A DNA stretch of 64,000 bases from Chitinophagaceae bacterium (lineage in GTDB: Bacteria; Bacteroidota; Bacteroidia; Chitinophagales; Chitinophagaceae): NCBI GenBank assembly GCA_017307735.1, contig JAFKGR010000011.1, forward strand, positions 99,501 through 163,500. Reading direction: 5' to 3'. Position numbers and translations under genes: made by a program. This document shows, piece by piece, positions 1 through 8,583 of the stretch; within the stretch, counting starts at the first letter, position 1, and each line of letters opens with the position of its first letter. The notes beneath the pieces are model-generated. The model made no database searches. It had not been told where the DNA came from and worked only from the letters and a program-made list of their open reading frames with translations.

Positions 1-843
1 CGATTCGACTTTTCACATTTCGCCAAAGTGGCACCCGAAGAAATCATGAAAGTGGAAAAGATGGTGAATGCCCAAATCAGGAAAAATAATCCTGTGAGTA
101 TTGAGTATTTACCAAAAGAAGAAGCTTTAAAAGAAGGTGCGATGGCCTTGTTTGGTGAAAAATATGGAGATGTTGTGCGGGTGGTTACAATGGATAAAAA
201 CTATTCTATTGAATTGTGTGGCGGCACACATGTTTCGCGGACGGGAGATATCGGATTGTTTAAAATTGTGAATGAAACGGCTGTAGGCGCAAGTGTGAGA
301 AGAATTGAAGCCGTATGCGGAGCGGTTGCTGAAAAGTATATCGATGGGCAATTTCATTTATTGGATGAAGTGCATGAGAAATTAAAAAACCCGAGAGACA
401 TTCTCAAAGGCATCGATAAGCTCCTTGAAGAAAATAATGAATTAAAAAAGGCTGTAGCTTCTCAAGAAAAACAAAAGGTAAATTCCCTTGTTGATGAACT
501 TTCCAAAAAGGCAGAAAAAATCGGTGAAATACAATTTGTGGGCGCTGTTGTTCCTGATACAAACAATCAGATTCTCCGGGAAGTATGTACGCGCTTAAAA
601 AACGAAACGGACCATAGCCTGATTGTGCTTGCATCTGCATCGGGAGGTAAAGCGCTGGTGGTAATCGGGGCTTCAGGTAATAGCAGGGATTCCGAAATTG
701 ATGCTGTTCAATTAATCAAAACAAAAGTTTCCCCTCTCATTCAGGGAGGCGGAGGCGGAAGTAAAGATTTTGCCATCGCAGGCGGGCAGGATCATTCAAG
801 ACTTAAAGAAGTTATTGAAGCGATCAGGAATAGTCTAAGTTAA
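1..843 (+). CDS. alaS: Alanine--tRNA ligase, C-terminal part (cut by the window edge)
   Basis: Reading frame 1 is open from base 1 and encodes the last 280 residues of alanyl-tRNA synthetase, which charges tRNA-Ala in the cytoplasm. The first codons read RFDFSHF, a conserved stretch of the AlaRS editing domain, so the true start lies upstream of the window; the GTG at 28 is internal. CGGTH (fragment residues 73-77) supplies the Cys and His of the zinc site in the editing domain that removes mischarged Ser and Gly. A coiled-coil stretch follows (about residues 120-165). The C-terminal DHHA1 domain carries the glycine-rich GGGGGSKDFAIAGG near residue 250. Catalytic domain not visible. The family identification is secure. 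Confidence 0.97.
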   Translation, partial: RFDFSHFAKVAPEEIMKVEKMVNAQIRKNNPVSIEYLPKEEALKEGAMALFGEKYGDVVRVVTMDKNYSIELCGGTHVSRTGDIGLFKIVNETAVGASVRRIEAVCGAVAEKYIDGQFHLLDEVHEKLKNPRDILKGIDKLLEENNELKKAVASQEKQKVNSLVDELSKKAEKIGEIQFVGAVVPDTNNQILREVCTRLKNETDHSLIVLASASGGKALVVIGASGNSRDSEIDAVQLIKTKVSPLIQGGGGGSKDFAIAGGQDHSRLKEVIEAIRNSLS

Positions 844-922
844 ACTCACCCCCTTAACATTTTCTTCATAAAAACAATTCTAAAATTATCCGAAACACTT
901 CGTATATCGTAAAAAATTATTT

Positions 923-930
923 TATATTTG
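923..930 (+). promoter_or_regulatory. Bacteroidota -7 element for the PDZ gene
   Basis: TATATTTG matches the Bacteroidota -7 consensus TAnnTTTG and lies 35 bases before the ATG at 965. No good -33 TTG is seen at the usual distance, so this is a motif-based guess. Confidence 0.45.
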
Positions 931-964
931 TTCTACAAAATATTTCGTACTTAAATTATTTTTT

Positions 965-1870
965 ATGAAAAAAATTTTTGTTTCGGCAATTATGATCGGC
1001 CTGCTGTTTCCGGCTATAGCCGTCTCTGCACAGGATAATTCAACAAACAATGGAAGTGAAAAAATAATTATTATCAAAAAGAAAATAGGACCCGACGGGC
1101 AGTCCATTTCTATTGACACACTCTCATCCCTTGCCTACAGCGGGAAAGAGATCGATCCAAATGATTTACTGAGCATCAAAGTATTGCCCGGATTGAGAAA
1201 CATGTTCAACATTAATGGCAAATCATTTCCTTCCACTCCGACAACTTTTCTCGGGGTTATGACCAAAGCCAATGAAAAAGGCGCTGAGGTGATGGATGTA
1301 ACCGAAGGAAGCCCGGCCGCAAAGGCAGGTATTGAAAAGGGAGATATTATTACCAAAGTAGGTGCTGCCGATATAACTTCTCCTCAAAAATTATCAGAAA
1401 TTATTACAGGTTTGAAATCCGGGAATAAAGTAAAGATCCAAATCCTCAGGAATAACAAAACGAAGGAAGTGACAGCCGAATTAGGTGAAAGAAACACCAA
1501 TTATTATTCGCAATATTTTAAAGATCTCAATATTCCCAATTTCAGTTTTTCCGGCCCGCGGAATCGGATTGAAGGTTTTGGATTTACCAATGCCAGCCCA
1601 TCTCTCGGATTGCAGGTGCAGGAAACTGAAGACAACAGCGGCGTAAAAGTTTTGAAAGTTGAACCAGGCAGTGCGGCTGAAAAAGCCGGTGTCCAAACAG
1701 GTGATCTGATCACCGCTCTCAATGGAAATAAAGTGACCGACCTCAACAGTCTTTTGAAAGAAAAAAGTGGTGTATCAAATCGTGATTACGATCTAAGCAT
1801 CCTTCGCGACCAGAAACCAATGACGATAGCCATTAAAATTCCCAGGAAATTAAAACAGGCAAATCTTTAA
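965..1870 (+). CDS. Secreted/periplasmic protein with two PDZ domains
   Basis: A 301-residue protein with a clear signal peptide (MKKIFVSAIM... ending SAQ at about residue 23), so probably periplasmic. Two PDZ domains are visible, about residues 95-173 and 213-293; each has the GSPAAKAGIEKGD or GSAAEKAGVQTGD type of loop that binds C-terminal peptides in HtrA/DegP-like proteins. There is no trypsin-like protease domain and no catalytic Ser-His-Asp, so this is not an HtrA protease; a scaffold or regulatory role is an inference. It stands alone between alaS and a convergent gene, with a promoter-like motif upstream and a strong hairpin terminator downstream. Substrate and partner unknown. Confidence 0.85.
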   Translation: MKKIFVSAIMIGLLFPAIAVSAQDNSTNNGSEKIIIIKKKIGPDGQSISIDTLSSLAYSGKEIDPNDLLSIKVLPGLRNMFNINGKSFPSTPTTFLGVMTKANEKGAEVMDVTEGSPAAKAGIEKGDIITKVGAADITSPQKLSEIITGLKSGNKVKIQILRNNKTKEVTAELGERNTNYYSQYFKDLNIPNFSFSGPRNRIEGFGFTNASPSLGLQVQETEDNSGVKVLKVEPGSAAEKAGVQTGDLITALNGNKVTDLNSLLKEKSGVSNRDYDLSILRDQKPMTIAIKIPRKLKQANL

Positions 1871-1893
1871 CAGGTAATTTATTGCATATTATA

Positions 1894-1926
1894 AAAACAG
1901 GCAGTGAAATATTCATTGCCTGTTTT
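1894..1926 (+). terminator. Strong hairpin terminator after the PDZ gene
   Basis: A 15-bp stem (AAAACAGGCAGTGAA paired with TTCATTGCCTGTTTT, one G-U pair) with a 3-base loop, flanked by A and T runs on both sides. It lies between convergent genes and could stop transcription from either direction. Confidence 0.85.
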
Positions 1927-1964
1927 CGTTTGTATATAACTGTTATACTGAGAAATCAATCTGC

Positions 1965-2474
1965 TTATTTTATCGATTCCATCGCCTTGAGTTTGGAGAA
2001 TGTTTTTATAAACAATGGCACAAAAGCTGAGTACATAATTCCGGTTATAAACTGAAACCCCATACTATTGAGCACATAGCGCCAATAAGTAAAAACTTTT
2101 TGTGCATCACCCAACGATAAAATCTTATTCGAAACCGAATAATTAATCTGATTTTTAAAATAATCGGGAGAAACAATATTGTAACTGATAAAAAGCACCA
2201 AAGGAGTCAGAATAAGAATTATGATGGAAAGTCTTACCAGACCGAGAAGACTTTGGATATAATTCAGATCTCCCGTTTCGGAATGCTTTCTCTCATCCAG
2301 CAAACAAAAAATGTAGGTCAATACCGCTGGTATAATCAGCAAGAGAGAAATATTCTGTTCCTCACTCAAATACTTGTCGTGAAGCCCTGAAATCTGGGCA
2401 ACAATTCCATAAAATATCAGGAAAAGAGAATAATAAACAGCCCATTTAATTTCAATTTTATATCTGTAATCCAT
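1965..2474 (-). CDS. DUF4199-type four-helix membrane protein
   Basis: A 169-residue integral membrane protein with about four hydrophobic segments (near residues 11-31, 42-58, 78-105 and 140-160) and a charged linker between the second and third. Length, helix layout and the C-terminal stretch resemble the DUF4199 family, common in Bacteroidota and without an assigned function. It sits 39 bases upstream (in genome order) of the stop codon of the deoxyhypusine-synthase-like gene on the same strand, so the two may be co-transcribed. No catalytic motif is seen. The family call rests on recalled similarity; the membrane topology is directly supported by the sequence. Confidence 0.7.
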   Translation of the reverse strand: MDYRYKIEIKWAVYYSLFLIFYGIVAQISGLHDKYLSEEQNISLLLIIPAVLTYIFCLLDERKHSETGDLNYIQSLLGLVRLSIIILILTPLVLFISYNIVSPDYFKNQINYSVSNKILSLGDAQKVFTYWRYVLNSMGFQFITGIMYSAFVPLFIKTFSKLKAMESIK

Positions 2475-2513
2475 AAGCTGAATTTTAAACGGGCTGAAAA
2501 ATAATTTAAAAAA

Positions 2514-3488
2514 TTACCAACCGAGCAACCATGCAAAAATAAGCGGTGCTACAATGGTAGCGTCACTTTCTACTATAAATTTAGGTGTGTCAATTCCGAG
2601 TTTCCCCCACGTGATTTTTTCGTTGGGAACAGCTCCTGAGTAAGAACCGTAGGAAGTGGTTGAATCAGATATCTGGCAGAAGTAACTCCAGAACGGAATA
2701 TCCTTCCATTCCAGATCCTGCGCCATCATCGGAACTGCACAAATCGGGAAGTCGCCGGAAATACCGCCACCAATCTGAAAGAATCCAACTCCTTTGCCGC
2801 CGGAATTTTTCCGGTACCAGTCGCAGAGATAAATCATGTACTCAATACCGGTCTTTACCGTTGAAGCTTTCAATTCACCTTTGATTACATACGAAGTAAA
2901 AATATTTCCCATCGTGCTGTCTTCCCATCCGGGAACAATAATCGGCAAATTCTTTTCGGCAGCGGCCAGCATCCAACTGTCTTTCGGATCTATTTCATAA
3001 TACTGTTCGAGAACTTTACTCTTCAACAATTTGTACATGAATTCATGGGGCAAATATCTTTCTCCTTTGTCTTCGGCGTCCTTCCATATATTGAAAATAT
3101 GTTTCTGCAATCTTCTGAAAGCTTCTTCTTCAGGAATGCAGGTATCGGTAACACGGTTGTAATGATTTTGCAAGAGATTCCATTCGTCCTGTGCAGTCAG
3201 ATGGCGATAATTGGGTTCTCTTTTATAATGACTGTGTGCAACCAGATTCATGATATCCTCTTCCAGATTGGCCCCGGTACAACTGATAATGGCGATTTTA
3301 TCCTGCCTGATCATTTCCGCAAGCGAAATGCCCAGTTCGGCTGTGCTCATTGCCCCTCCCATAGAAACCAACATTTTGCCGCCTTCATTCAACAGGGTTT
3401 CGTATCCTTTGGCAGCATCCATAAGTGCCGCAGCATTGAAGTGGCGGTAATGATGTTCGATAAATTGTGAAACAGGTCCTTTGTTCAT
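2514..3488 (-). CDS. Deoxyhypusine-synthase-like enzyme
   Basis: A 324-residue protein of the deoxyhypusine synthase fold, which in eukaryotes and archaea transfers the aminobutyl group of spermidine to a lysine of eIF5A using NAD. Visible signatures are SMGGAMSTAELG near residue 42, SCTGANLEEDI near 69, GWEDSTMGNIF in the middle and NEKITWGKLG near the C terminus. The lysine of TWGK (about K296) matches the catalytic enzyme-intermediate lysine of the family (SWGK in the human enzyme). Bacteria lack eIF5A; bacterial members are usually thought to act on a small polyamine, for example as homospermidine synthase-like enzymes. The exact substrate cannot be read from the sequence. Confidence 0.88.
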   Translation of the reverse strand: MNKGPVSQFIEHHYRHFNAAALMDAAKGYETLLNEGGKMLVSMGGAMSTAELGISLAEMIRQDKIAIISCTGANLEEDIMNLVAHSHYKREPNYRHLTAQDEWNLLQNHYNRVTDTCIPEEEAFRRLQKHIFNIWKDAEDKGERYLPHEFMYKLLKSKVLEQYYEIDPKDSWMLAAAEKNLPIIVPGWEDSTMGNIFTSYVIKGELKASTVKTGIEYMIYLCDWYRKNSGGKGVGFFQIGGGISGDFPICAVPMMAQDLEWKDIPFWSYFCQISDSTTSYGSYSGAVPNEKITWGKLGIDTPKFIVESDATIVAPLIFAWLLGW

Positions 3489-3508
3489 CTTTCTGCTTTT
3501 TTTGTTTG

Positions 3509-3516
3509 CAAAAGTA
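3509..3516 (-). promoter_or_regulatory. -7 element for the deoxyhypusine-synthase-like gene
   Basis: TACTTTTG on the minus strand, 21 bases before the start codon at 3488, matches TAnnTTTG. The nearest minus-strand TTG is about 22 bases further upstream, slightly too far for an ideal -33 element. Confidence 0.5.
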
Positions 3517-3669
3517 ATTTTTTTTTGAGTGCGCGATTCAATGGAAATTTGGCCTATATAAGGTTAATTCCAACATTTTCCATAAAATTTAATCAATCAA
3601 TCTGAACAACTTTTTAAGTTCAAACTAATTTAAATCATTAGATTCGCTAAATAACTTAGGACGCAAATA

Positions 3670-4513
3670 ATGGAGATAAAAACAAAATTATATCTTGGTG
3701 ACTGTAAAGAACAATTAAAACATCTTCCTGAAAATTCAGTGGACTTAATTGTCACTTCTCCGCCTTATGCTGATCAGAGAAAAAGTACTTATGGCGGTAT
3801 TCATACTGACAAGTATGTAGAATGGTTTCTTCCCATATCAAAACAACTATTAAGAGTTTTAAAACCTACAGGAACTTTTATCCTGAACATCAAGGAGAAG
3901 GTTGTTGACGGAGAAAGGAGCACCTATGTGATGGAACTTATCTTGGAAATGAGAAAACAGGGATGGCTCTGGACTGAAGAATTTATATGGCACAAAAAAA
4001 AATTGTTACCCTGGGAAATGGCCGAACCGTTTTAGAGATGCATGGGAGAGACTGTTACAATTTAATAAAGATCGCAAGTTCAATATGTACCAAGAGGAGG
4101 TCATGATTCCTATGGGAGATTGGGCGAGATTAAGACTTAAAAACTTATCAGCAACCGACAAAGTAAGAGATAACTCAAAAGTTGGTAGTGGCTTTGGAAA
4201 AAATATTTCGAATTGGTTAGAAAGGGACAAAGCATATCCAACCAACGTATTGCACCTTGCGACAGAATGTAACAACAAAAATCACAGTGCTGCATTTCCT
4301 GAAGAACTTCCGGAATGGTTCATTAAACTTTTCACTAAACAAAACGATACCGTGCTTGACCCATTTATGGGATCTGGGACTACATTAGTTGTTGCTAATA
4401 GATTGAGGAGAAATTCTATTGGCATTGATATCGTTCCTGAATACTATGAAATGGTAAAACAAAAATTAAAGCCTGTTGAACTTTTTCTATTGGAACCAAC
4501 TGCAAAATATTAA
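3670..4513 (+). pseudogene. Site-specific DNA methyltransferase (amino-MTase, beta order), frameshifted
   Basis: Two adjacent frames encode one DNA methyltransferase. The first (3670-4035) has the catalytic motif IV TSPPY near residue 31, typical of N4-cytosine or N6-adenine enzymes. The second (methionine at 4085, end 4513) has the AdoMet-binding motif DPFMGSGTT followed by GIDIVPEYYEM. Motif IV before motif I is the beta arrangement. The break is at a run of nine A (3994-4002): removing one A gives WHKKNCYPGKWPNRFRDAWE and then open frame through the ATG at 4085 to the stop, for a normal-length product of 280 residues. As written the first frame stops at 121 residues without the AdoMet site. 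Sequencing error, phase variation or slippage are all possible. The partner nuclease follows at once. Confidence 0.88.
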
Positions 4514-5261
4514 AGAATTAAATCTAAAAGACGTATTACACTACGTTGAGCAGAACATAGGAATATTTCATAAAAAACGTATTCAAAGCCTTGAAAGTTT
4601 AAAACTATCAAAAGTTCTGATACGCAAGAACCCCTATCTTTTTAAGGCCAAAAGTGTTTTGACTGCCGAGCAGATAATCAAGGGAATTGTAGATGCCCAT
4701 ATTTCCTCGAACGAGGAAACGATTTTTGGAGATTGGCTCGAAGGACTCGCCATATTTATAAACGCGAAAGTTTATGGGGGTTACAAATCCGGGATTACAG
4801 GCATCGATCTGGAGTTTGATAAAAATAAGACAAGAAATATTGTAACGATTAAATCCGGGCCAAGCTGGGGTAATGGTTCTCAAATTAAGAAGATGATTGC
4901 CGATTTCAAAACGGCCAGGAAGACATTGAGAACAAGTAATTCCCAATTAAATGTTGTTGCAGTAAACGGATGCTGTTACGGAAGAGATAATAAGCCGGAC
5001 AAAGGAGATTATTTCAAATATTGTGGTCAAAGGTTTTGGGAGTTCATTTCCGGTAATGCTTCTTTATATACTGAAATTATTGAACCTCTTGGATATAAAG
5101 CAAAAGAAAAGAATGATATATTCATTCCATTATATTCCCAAATGATAAATAAGTTTACGAGAGAATTTACAAATAAGTTTTGCAAGGATAATGGAGAAAT
5201 TGACTGGGAAAAACTGGTACATTTTAACTCTGCTGTTGTAGCACCCTCTAAAAAAAAATAA
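4476..5261 (+). CDS. Type II restriction endonuclease, PmeII-like family
   Basis: A 261-residue protein starting at TTG 4476 inside the end of the methyltransferase gene (38-base overlap), the usual arrangement in a restriction-modification cassette. Recalled resemblance is to the PmeII family of type II endonucleases: RKNPYLFKAK near residue 52, SSNEETIFGDWLEGLAIF near 78, GITGIDLEF near 105, IVTIKSGPSWGN near 119 and NGCCYGRDNKPDKGDYFKYC around 160. A PD-(D/E)XK-like core may be formed by the Asp of GIDLEF and the Lys of TIKSG; the acidic residue normally two before the Lys is Thr here, so another acidic residue such as the Glu of WLEGLA may replace it. No in-frame ATG lies near the N terminus, so TTG at 4476 or a later non-ATG codon is the start. 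Recognition site unknown. Confidence 0.8.
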   Translation: MNFFYWNQLQNIKELNLKDVLHYVEQNIGIFHKKRIQSLESLKLSKVLIRKNPYLFKAKSVLTAEQIIKGIVDAHISSNEETIFGDWLEGLAIFINAKVYGGYKSGITGIDLEFDKNKTRNIVTIKSGPSWGNGSQIKKMIADFKTARKTLRTSNSQLNVVAVNGCCYGRDNKPDKGDYFKYCGQRFWEFISGNASLYTEIIEPLGYKAKEKNDIFIPLYSQMINKFTREFTNKFCKDNGEIDWEKLVHFNSAVVAPSKKK

Positions 5262-5334
5262 AAAGGGTCTGTGTTTTCTAAGCCTACTTATAAATGGCAA
5301 AGGAAAGGCTATGGAACTTTGAAAATCTTTCACG

Positions 5335-6303
5335 TCACTGGTTCCCATGAAGAAAACTTTCTATCAGCGGAAATAGTTTCTCCGGCTCTTCTATCTGAGG
5401 GTTGTGCCCTGATTTTTCAAACATGACGAATTTTGCCTGCGGGCAATATTCTTTGAATTTAACCATCATTCTCGGAACAGCTACGCGATCATAACGTCCT
5501 CCGTAAATCAGCACGGGCATCTTCAGATTTTTCAATTCTTTTCTGTAATCAAAAGTCCCGATATCGCTTCCCACAATAAAATCTCCGTCTTTGCCAACCA
5601 TCTGATAATAAAGTTTTGAGTTGAATGCGTTGGGATATGGTTTTCGCCCGCGCGATAAAAAGTTATTGGGATTGTATGCATACAAAAATCCGTAAGGAAC
5701 TTTTGCATACAATCTCTGGTGCTCCGGATCGCTGGATACTGCACCTTCATTGCGAATTATCATCAGTGAATCCCAAACCTCCGGGTAATTGGTTTTGATT
5801 TCATGATTGCTGTTGTCATCATTGGCCTGCCACATGATAAAACTGTGAAATGTATTTGCAAGAATCAAATGATTTACATGATCACCATATTTCAACGCGT
5901 AACCCTGTGCCACCACTCCTCCGTAGGAATGTCCGAGAACATTGATCTTTCCCAAATGAAGCGCTTCTCTCAAACCTTCGACATCCCTTATGTCGCGTTC
6001 CAATGAATATTCTTTTACATCTTTTGCAGTATCGCTTTTCCCTCTTCCAAAGGCATCGAAATAAATAATCATGTTGTCAATTGCAAGCGAATCAAAAACA
6101 CGGTAACCCAAATGTGCACCACCCGGCCCGCCGGGAATTATAATCAGCGGATCACCCTGCCCGACCGTAACCACCCAGAGTTTTGCGCCGTTGACAGTAA
6201 CATATTTCCCGTCGGTATAGCTGTCCGGATACTTTTGTGCATTAACAGCAACAGCTATGAACAGCGACAGAAATAAAAAAAATGTTTTTCTCATATAAAT
6301 CAA
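5335..6303 (-). CDS. Secreted alpha/beta hydrolase, proline-iminopeptidase-like
   Basis: A 322-residue alpha/beta-hydrolase with an N-terminal signal peptide (MRKTFFLFLSLFIAVAVNAQ; the Met at residue 4 is the likelier start of the signal). GGPGG (58-62) matches the oxyanion-hole motif of the S33 proline iminopeptidase group. GHSYGG places the nucleophile at Ser126; YGGRYDRV gives Asp272 and KSGHNPQ gives His300, so the triad is complete. The protein is probably periplasmic or exported and hydrolyses a small ester or an N-terminal-proline peptide; the exact substrate is unknown. It converges with the restriction endonuclease gene and is a single-gene unit. Confidence 0.85.
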   Translation of the reverse strand: MIYMRKTFFLFLSLFIAVAVNAQKYPDSYTDGKYVTVNGAKLWVVTVGQGDPLIIIPGGPGGAHLGYRVFDSLAIDNMIIYFDAFGRGKSDTAKDVKEYSLERDIRDVEGLREALHLGKINVLGHSYGGVVAQGYALKYGDHVNHLILANTFHSFIMWQANDDNSNHEIKTNYPEVWDSLMIIRNEGAVSSDPEHQRLYAKVPYGFLYAYNPNNFLSRGRKPYPNAFNSKLYYQMVGKDGDFIVGSDIGTFDYRKELKNLKMPVLIYGGRYDRVAVPRMMVKFKEYCPQAKFVMFEKSGHNPQIEEPEKLFPLIESFLHGNQ

Positions 6304-6419
6304 TTAAAGGTTGAAGGTAACAAATGAACTGCGCACTGCGATTGATTAATTGCATGAAACCTTACGCATCAAAAAACGTTTTAAAGAAAAAATAAATATC
6401 ACCATTGTAATTATAGAAA

Positions 6420-6427
6420 TACCTTTG
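6420..6427 (+). promoter_or_regulatory. -7 element for cysS
   Basis: TACCTTTG matches TAnnTTTG and lies 23 bases before the cysS ATG. A TTG occurs only 12 bases upstream, which is too close for a standard -33 element. Confidence 0.4.
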
Positions 6428-6450
6428 GCACATTTGGAAATAGTACAGGT

Positions 6451-7938
6451 ATGGCTTTGGTAGTTTATAATTCGTTGAGCAGGAAGAAAGAAGTTTTTAC
6501 ACCCATTAATCCGCCCTATGTGGGAATGTATGTATGTGGACCGACGGTGAGCGGAGAAAGTCACCTGGGTCATGCCCGGCCATACATAACCTTCGATGTC
6601 GTGTACAGATACCTGTTACACCTCGGATACAAAGTAAGGTATGTGCGCAATATTACGGATGCAGGGCATTTTGAAGAAGAGGGCCGTGAAGCAGAAGATA
6701 AAATCAGCAAAAAAGCTCAATTGGAACGGATGGAACCCATGGAGCTTGTTCACAAATACACAAGCCTTTTTCACTGGGCTTTTCGCAAATTCAATACACT
6801 TGAACCGAGCATAGAACCTACCGCCACCGGGCATATCATTGAACAAATCTCCATGATAGAAGATTTGATAAAGAAAGGATATGCTTATGAAGTGAATGGT
6901 TCTGTTTATTTTGATGTTGCCAAATACGCAGAAGGACATGATTATGGAAAACTGAGTGGCCGCGTGATTGAAGATTTGCTGGAGACAACACGTACGCTGG
7001 AATCGCAGGAAGAAAAGAAAAACAAAGCTGATTTCGCATTGTGGAAAGCAGCTCCACCCAAACACATTATGCGCTGGAAAAGCCCGTGGGGTGAGGGTTT
7101 CCCGGGATGGCACATTGAGTGCTCGGCCATGTCAACCAAATATCTGGGAAGCTATTTTGATATTCATGGCGGTGGTATGGATCTTCTTTTCCCGCATCAT
7201 GAAAGCGAGATTGCTCAAAGCACAATATGCAACAGCCACGCACCGGTGAAATACTGGATACACAACAACATGATCACCATCAATGGCCGCAAGATGGGAA
7301 AGAGTTACAACAATGTCATCAGGCTCACCGAATTATTTAGTGGAAACCATCCGCTCCTCACCAAAGCTTACAGCCCGATGGTCATCCGTTTTTTTATTTT
7401 GCAAACGCATTATCGCAGTGTGCTCGATTTCAGCAATGAAGCACTGGAAGGCTCTGAAAAAGGGTTGCGCCGGCTCTTTGAAGCCTTCGAGATTTTAAAC
7501 TCATTACCTGGCGGAGAAAACCGGGAAGGAACTGCGAAAGAACTGGATACAAAAATCAATAGTACGCTGGACGAGTTGCCAACATTTTTGGATGATGATT
7601 TTAATACGGCAAAAGTACTGGCCGCCATGTTTGAAATTGTTCCCACCATCAACAGCCTGAAGGAAAAGATTATTCCTGTGGATGCACTTTCATCCAAAAC
7701 CATCGAAAGATTGAAAAATGATTTTCATGTTTACCTGGAAGAAATACTTGGATTGAAAAATGAGTGGGAAGTTACCGGAGCTTTCAAAGGTGTGATGAAT
7801 TTGCTTGCTTCCATTCGCAAAGATGCCAGATCAAAGAAAGATTATTACACATCGGATAAAATCCGGAAAGAACTGGCTGAACTGGGTATTGACATGAAAG
7901 ACGAGAAAGATGGCAACGTAAGCTGGGGCCTCCGGTAA
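6451..7938 (+). CDS. cysS: Cysteine--tRNA ligase
   Basis: Full-length (495 residues) class I cysteinyl-tRNA synthetase, which joins cysteine to tRNA-Cys in the cytoplasm. The HIGH motif is HLGH (38-41), the KMSKS motif is KMGKS (281-285), and the zinc-binding residues include Cys29 of VCGPTV and the Cys and His of GWHIECSAMS. The C-terminal anticodon-binding helical domain (about residues 340-495) is present, ending in the KDEKDGNVSWGLR tail common in the family. It is followed by an AlkA-type glycosylase 22 bases downstream on the same strand. Nothing unusual. Confidence 0.98.
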   Translation: MALVVYNSLSRKKEVFTPINPPYVGMYVCGPTVSGESHLGHARPYITFDVVYRYLLHLGYKVRYVRNITDAGHFEEEGREAEDKISKKAQLERMEPMELVHKYTSLFHWAFRKFNTLEPSIEPTATGHIIEQISMIEDLIKKGYAYEVNGSVYFDVAKYAEGHDYGKLSGRVIEDLLETTRTLESQEEKKNKADFALWKAAPPKHIMRWKSPWGEGFPGWHIECSAMSTKYLGSYFDIHGGGMDLLFPHHESEIAQSTICNSHAPVKYWIHNNMITINGRKMGKSYNNVIRLTELFSGNHPLLTKAYSPMVIRFFILQTHYRSVLDFSNEALEGSEKGLRRLFEAFEILNSLPGGENREGTAKELDTKINSTLDELPTFLDDDFNTAKVLAAMFEIVPTINSLKEKIIPVDALSSKTIERLKNDFHVYLEEILGLKNEWEVTGAFKGVMNLLASIRKDARSKKDYYTSDKIRKELAELGIDMKDEKDGNVSWGLR

Positions 7939-7960
7939 GAATTGAACCAAGCCAAACAAA

Positions 7961-8572
7961 ATGGATTACAGAACACATTTATCTAAGGATAAAAAAATGG
8001 CATTGATAGTGAAATCCCTGCCGGCAGTTACCATTGAAAAACGCAATAAAGTCTACCTGCGTTTGTGTTCTTCCATCCTTTCCCAGCAATTAAATGTACG
8101 GGTAGCTCATACATTGCACAACCGCTTTATTGACCTGTACAAAGAAAAAGAACCTACAGCAAAACAGATTTTAAATACCCCGGTAGAAATTTTTCAATCG
8201 ATTGGTTTTTCCAAAAACAAAAGTTTGTATATCCACAATGTTTGTCATTTCTTTCTTGAAAATAAAATTACCGACCGGCAACTTGATTTAATGAAAAACG
8301 AAGAGGTTATCAATCTTCTTACTCAAATCAAAGGTGTGGGAAGATGGACGGTTGAAATGATTCTGATGTTTACGCTGGGACGAGAAGATATTTTTGCTTT
8401 GGACGATCTGGGCATCAGAAATGCCATGATCAGGTTGTATGATCTCAGAATTAAAGACAAGAAAAAACTTGATAAAAAGTTATTAAGCATTTCCGAACCC
8501 TGGTCACCTTACCGCACCTATGCCTGCCGTTATTTGTGGATGTCGAAAGATATGGGTATCGTGGTGAATTGA
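7961..8572 (+). CDS. DNA-3-methyladenine glycosylase II (AlkA-type, HhH-GPD)
   Basis: A 203-residue base-excision-repair glycosylase of the HhH-GPD superfamily that removes alkylated purines from DNA. The helix-hairpin-helix is IKGVGRWTVEMILMF (about residues 121-136), and the following FALDDLGIRNAM holds the catalytic Asp (about D149). It is shorter than E. coli AlkA and lacks the extra N-terminal domain, as in many small bacterial 3-methyladenine glycosylases. It lies 22 bases after cysS and may be co-transcribed with it; it converges with the NYN gene, only 11 bases away. No FeS cluster cysteines of the EndoIII type are seen. Confidence 0.9.
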   Translation: MDYRTHLSKDKKMALIVKSLPAVTIEKRNKVYLRLCSSILSQQLNVRVAHTLHNRFIDLYKEKEPTAKQILNTPVEIFQSIGFSKNKSLYIHNVCHFFLENKITDRQLDLMKNEEVINLLTQIKGVGRWTVEMILMFTLGREDIFALDDLGIRNAMIRLYDLRIKDKKKLDKKLLSISEPWSPYRTYACRYLWMSKDMGIVVN

Positions 8573-8583
8573 TATAACAGCAG

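Noticed and set aside
965..1870. HtrA/DegP protease
   Set aside because: Only two PDZ domains are present; there is no trypsin-like catalytic domain.
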